Translations under genes and position numbers: made by a program
DNA from: CAIVAT01 sp964628215
Lineage (GTDB): Bacteria > Bacteroidota > Bacteroidia > Bacteroidales > FEN-979
NCBI GenBank assembly: GCA_964628215.1
Contig: CAZVNF010000021.1
Location: forward strand, 1 to 33,362
Reading direction: 5' to 3'
DNA: 33,362 nucleotides
Notes under the pieces: model-generated
Databases searched by the model: none
What the model saw: only the letters and a program-made list of their open reading frames with translations
Told to the model about the DNA's origin: nothing
Part shown: positions 31,232 to 33,362 of the stretch, piece by piece
How the letters are laid out: every line of letters begins with the position of its first letter
Numbering within the stretch: the first letter of the stretch is position 1

Positions 31232-31813
31232 ATGGCCAGGCATAAACTTATTGTCGGGATTACCGGCGCCAGTGGCGCCCTGTATGGAAAATTATTACTG
31301 GAACGCCTGAATTCACTGCAGGACCAGATAGAAGCCTGTGGGGTCATCTTTTCTGAAAATGCGAAGGCAGTCTGGAAATTTGAACTTGGCGAAGACCCTC
31401 CGGGAATTGCCGGGGATCAGGGCAGGATCCATTTTTACAAATCCGATAACTTTTTTGCGCCAATGGCCTCCGGATCTGCAGGTTATAATGCCATGATCAT
31501 TTGCCCCTGTACCATGGGGACTCTTGGCCGGATTGCCTCGGGCGTTTCTTCCGACCTGCTGACCCGGGCAGCGGATGTAATGCTGAAAGAACGGAAAACG
31601 CTCATCCTGGTACCTCGTGAAGCACCCTTCAACCTGATCCATCTCAACAACATGAAACTGCTGGCTGAAGCAGGGGCTGTTATCTGCCCTGCTTCCCCTT
31701 CATTTTACAGCAAACCCTCCACCATCAACGATTTGGCGATGACCGTGGTCGACCGGGTTTTGGGGTTGGCGGGGTTTGACGTGGAATCGTTCACGTGGGG
31801 AAACCACGTTTAA
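31232..31813 (+). CDS. ubiX: UbiX family flavin prenyltransferase
   Basis: The 193-residue enzyme attaches a dimethylallyl group to FMN, making the prenylated flavin that UbiD-type decarboxylases need. Motifs are GITGASGA (FMN binding, near residue 9), MIICPCTMGTLGRIASGVSSDLL and ERKTLILVPREAPFNLIHL. In Bacteroidota it serves quinone synthesis or other UbiD decarboxylations; no ubiD gene is in the window. The last 23 bases overlap the convergent queG gene. Confidence 0.95.
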   Translation: MARHKLIVGITGASGALYGKLLLERLNSLQDQIEACGVIFSENAKAVWKFELGEDPPGIAGDQGRIHFYKSDNFFAPMASGSAGYNAMIICPCTMGTLGRIASGVSSDLLTRAADVMLKERKTLILVPREAPFNLIHLNNMKLLAEAGAVICPASPSFYSKPSTINDLAMTVVDRVLGLAGFDVESFTWGNHV

Positions 31814-32699
31814 ACCGCGGGTAACCCACCCGTTTAACGGGCGAATCCGCGAAAATACGGTCAAAATCCGGTCCGGTGAGGCCAATCCAATCATGTTTAC
31901 GAAATTTCAGCAGGGTTTCCGAAGGTAAAAACTCAGGAACCTGATGCGGAGCGGAAAACCGGTTGTAAGGGCACACATCCTGGCAAATGTCGCACCCATA
32001 GATCCGGTCGTTCAGTTTGCGCTTCATCTCAATTGGAATATCGTCCCTGCTTTCAATGGTAATGTAGGAAATACATTTGGGAATATCGAGCTGATAGGGC
32101 GTATCCAGCGCTCCTGTGGGGCAGGCTGTGATGCAGTTGCTACAGGTACCGCAATGATCGGTTTCCGGCGGATCAGGATCAAGTTCGAGATCGGTGAGGA
32201 TGATGCCTATGAAAAAAAAAGAGCCTGCTGATTTATTGATGATCAGCGTGTTTTTACCCTGCCAGCCAACCCCGCATTGCCGGGCCCATTCTTTTTCAAG
32301 AACCGGTCCTGAATCTACAAAGGCCCTGGCCTGAACAGGTCCTGCTGAAAGTTGCATAAAATGGATCAGCGCGTTGAGCCTTTCGCGCATCAGGTGGTGA
32401 TAGTCGGCCCCGTAGGCATATTTGGCAATAATGAAATTATCTTTTTCCGGGATGATTTCCGGCGGAAAATAATTCATCAGGAGGGCAATCACCGATTTGG
32501 TTCCACTCAGCACCAGTTCGGGGTGCATCCTCTTTTCAAAATATGATTCGAGGTATTTCATACCGGCATGGCCATTCCGGCCGATAAACCCGGTATAAAA
32601 CGGACGCAGATGCTCAAGGGAATTATTCTGTGCGATGCCGCAAAAAGAGAACCCCAGTCGCAGAGCCTCTGTTTTGATCATTGATTCCCGGTCGTTCAT
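31791..32699 (-). CDS. queG: Epoxyqueuosine reductase
   Basis: The 302-residue enzyme performs the last step of queuosine tRNA modification, using cobalamin and two 4Fe-4S clusters. Visible features are AFVDSGPVLEKEWA with the catalytic aspartate D129, GWQGKNTLIIN, the first cluster motif CGTCSNCITACP (C183, C186, C189, C193) and the second CDICQDVCPYN (C236, C239, C243). The protein ends SPVKRVGYPRFKRGFPT, close to the usual C-terminus; the family often has an additional HEAT tail, absent here as in short QueG forms. It follows ruvB by 12 bases on the same strand, a gene order I know from Bacteroidota. Confidence 0.95.
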   Translation of the reverse strand: MNDRESMIKTEALRLGFSFCGIAQNNSLEHLRPFYTGFIGRNGHAGMKYLESYFEKRMHPELVLSGTKSVIALLMNYFPPEIIPEKDNFIIAKYAYGADYHHLMRERLNALIHFMQLSAGPVQARAFVDSGPVLEKEWARQCGVGWQGKNTLIINKSAGSFFFIGIILTDLELDPDPPETDHCGTCSNCITACPTGALDTPYQLDIPKCISYITIESRDDIPIEMKRKLNDRIYGCDICQDVCPYNRFSAPHQVPEFLPSETLLKFRKHDWIGLTGPDFDRIFADSPVKRVGYPRFKRGFPT

Positions 32700-32711
32700 G
32701 GCCCGTAAGCA

Positions 32712-33362
32712 TCAATCAAACAGCCTGGGGTGCTCCCCTGCCTTGATTTTTCCCAGATGGCGGTATGCCAGTTCCGTTACTTCCCGGCCGCGCGGGGTTC
32801 GCATCAGGTACCCCTCCTGGATGAGGAACGGTTCGTAAACCTCTTCAATGGTGCCGGAATCCTCAGAAACGGCCGTCGCAATCGTACCCAGGCCAACCGG
32901 TCCACCCTTGAATTTGTCTATGATGGTAACCAGTATCTTATTGTCCATTTCGTCGAGGCCGTTTTTATCTACATTCAGCGCTCCCAGTGCATACTGGCTT
33001 ATTGCAATATCAATGTTCCCGTCGCCTTTGATCTGTGCAAAATCACGCACTCTCCTCAGCAACAGGTTGGCGATGCGGGGTGTGCCGCGACTTCTCCGCG
33101 CTATTTCGGCCGCTGCAGTCTTGTCGATGGGTACGTTGAGGATTTCAGCCGAGCGATGAATAATTTTATCAAGTGTTTCAGCCCGGTAGTAATTCAGCCG
33201 GGAGTTGATCCCGAACCTCGACCTCAATGGGGCGGTAAGCAGTCCCGAACGCGTGGTAGCGCCAACAAGAGTGAACGGATTGAGCTTGATCTGGATGCTC
33301 CGGGCATTCGGACCGGTTTCGAGCATGATGTCGATCTTGTAATCTTCCATGGCCGAATAGAG
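32712..33362 (-). CDS. ruvB: Holliday junction branch migration helicase RuvB (C-terminal part, cut by window edge)
   Basis: The 216 codons present read in from the window edge without a start: LYSAMEDYKIDIMLETGPNA, sensor 1 LVGATTRSG, the arginine finger region PLRSRFG, sensor 2 RGTPRIANLLLRRVRDFA, and the winged-helix C-terminal domain (DNKILVTIIDKFKGGPVGLGTIA ... REVTELAYRHLG). The N-terminal Walker A and B motifs lie beyond 33362. The ATG at 33350 is an internal methionine. It forms the hexameric motor that drives RuvA-bound Holliday junctions in recombination repair. Confidence 0.97.
   Translation of the reverse strand, partial: LYSAMEDYKIDIMLETGPNARSIQIKLNPFTLVGATTRSGLLTAPLRSRFGINSRLNYYRAETLDKIIHRSAEILNVPIDKTAAAEIARRSRGTPRIANLLLRRVRDFAQIKGDGNIDIAISQYALGALNVDKNGLDEMDNKILVTIIDKFKGGPVGLGTIATAVSEDSGTIEEVYEPFLIQEGYLMRTPRGREVTELAYRHLGKIKAGEHPRLFD

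Noticed and set aside
31829..31841. CCCGT/ACGGG hairpin near the 3' ends of ubiX and queG as a terminator
   Set aside because: The stem is only 5 bp, lies within the queG coding sequence and has no T-tract on either strand.

Overview
The window looks like a chromosomal contig of a Bacteroidota bacterium, probably Bacteroidales/Marinilabiliales-like and probably from a metagenome assembly. Evidence: two proteins end in type A C-terminal sorting domains of the type IX secretion system; several intergenic regions carry the Bacteroidota -7 promoter element TAnnTTTG; Shine-Dalgarno sites are weak; genes for UbiX, QueG, a long RSH protein and OmpA-like barrels are of the Bacteroidota type; and REP-like palindromes separate genes. 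A run of exactly 100 Ns at 27560-27659 is flanked by an exact 55-bp duplication, so it is an unmerged contig join.

Layout. 1-428: an 8-bp tandem array and a strong terminator hairpin, no gene. 429-2284: a small outer-membrane barrel protein convergent with a secreted L-domain/LRR-like protein, separated by a ~310-bp REP-like element with terminal inverted repeats. 2618-4633: a soluble three-PAS histidine kinase. 4685-4876: tRNA-Thr(CGU) and tRNA-Pro(CGG) on the minus strand with a perfect 17-bp palindrome between them. 4970-11832: an RND efflux operon (adaptor, pump, TolC-like channel) followed by a GH47-type alpha-mannosidase, a family rare in bacteria. 11959-13438: a cold-adaptation pair, DEAD-box helicase and cold-shock protein. 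13502-13882: a decayed higBA toxin-antitoxin locus (toxin tail plus an antitoxin with an internal deletion). 14071-17892, minus strand: an RSH (p)ppGpp synthetase with a dead hydrolase domain and no ACT domain, translationally coupled to an ABC-2 exporter.

18064-25546 is a leucine/isovalerate degradation cluster: methylcrotonyl-CoA carboxylase beta subunit, methylglutaconyl-CoA hydratase, carboxylase alpha subunit, two tandem HMG-CoA-lyase-superfamily proteins with different active-site substitutions, and an acyl-CoA dehydrogenase whose catalytic-base position is of the short-chain rather than the isovaleryl type. 25564-27522 holds a T9SS cargo protein and a lipoprotein of unknown function. 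27802-28776 is a polyprenyl diphosphate synthase. 28791-30532 is a PhoR/PhoB-like two-component system. 30608-31813 is an outer-membrane barrel protein and UbiX. 31791-33362, minus strand, is QueG and the C-terminal part of RuvB, cut by the window edge.

The most rewarding points are the unannotated remnant higBA locus, the RSH-ABC exporter operon, the paired HMG-CoA-lyase-like proteins, the bacterial GH47 enzyme whose C-terminus is supplied by a dispersed repeat, and the REP-like element. I did not find a CRISPR array, a prophage, an insertion sequence with a transposase, or a clearly new multi-gene defence system.
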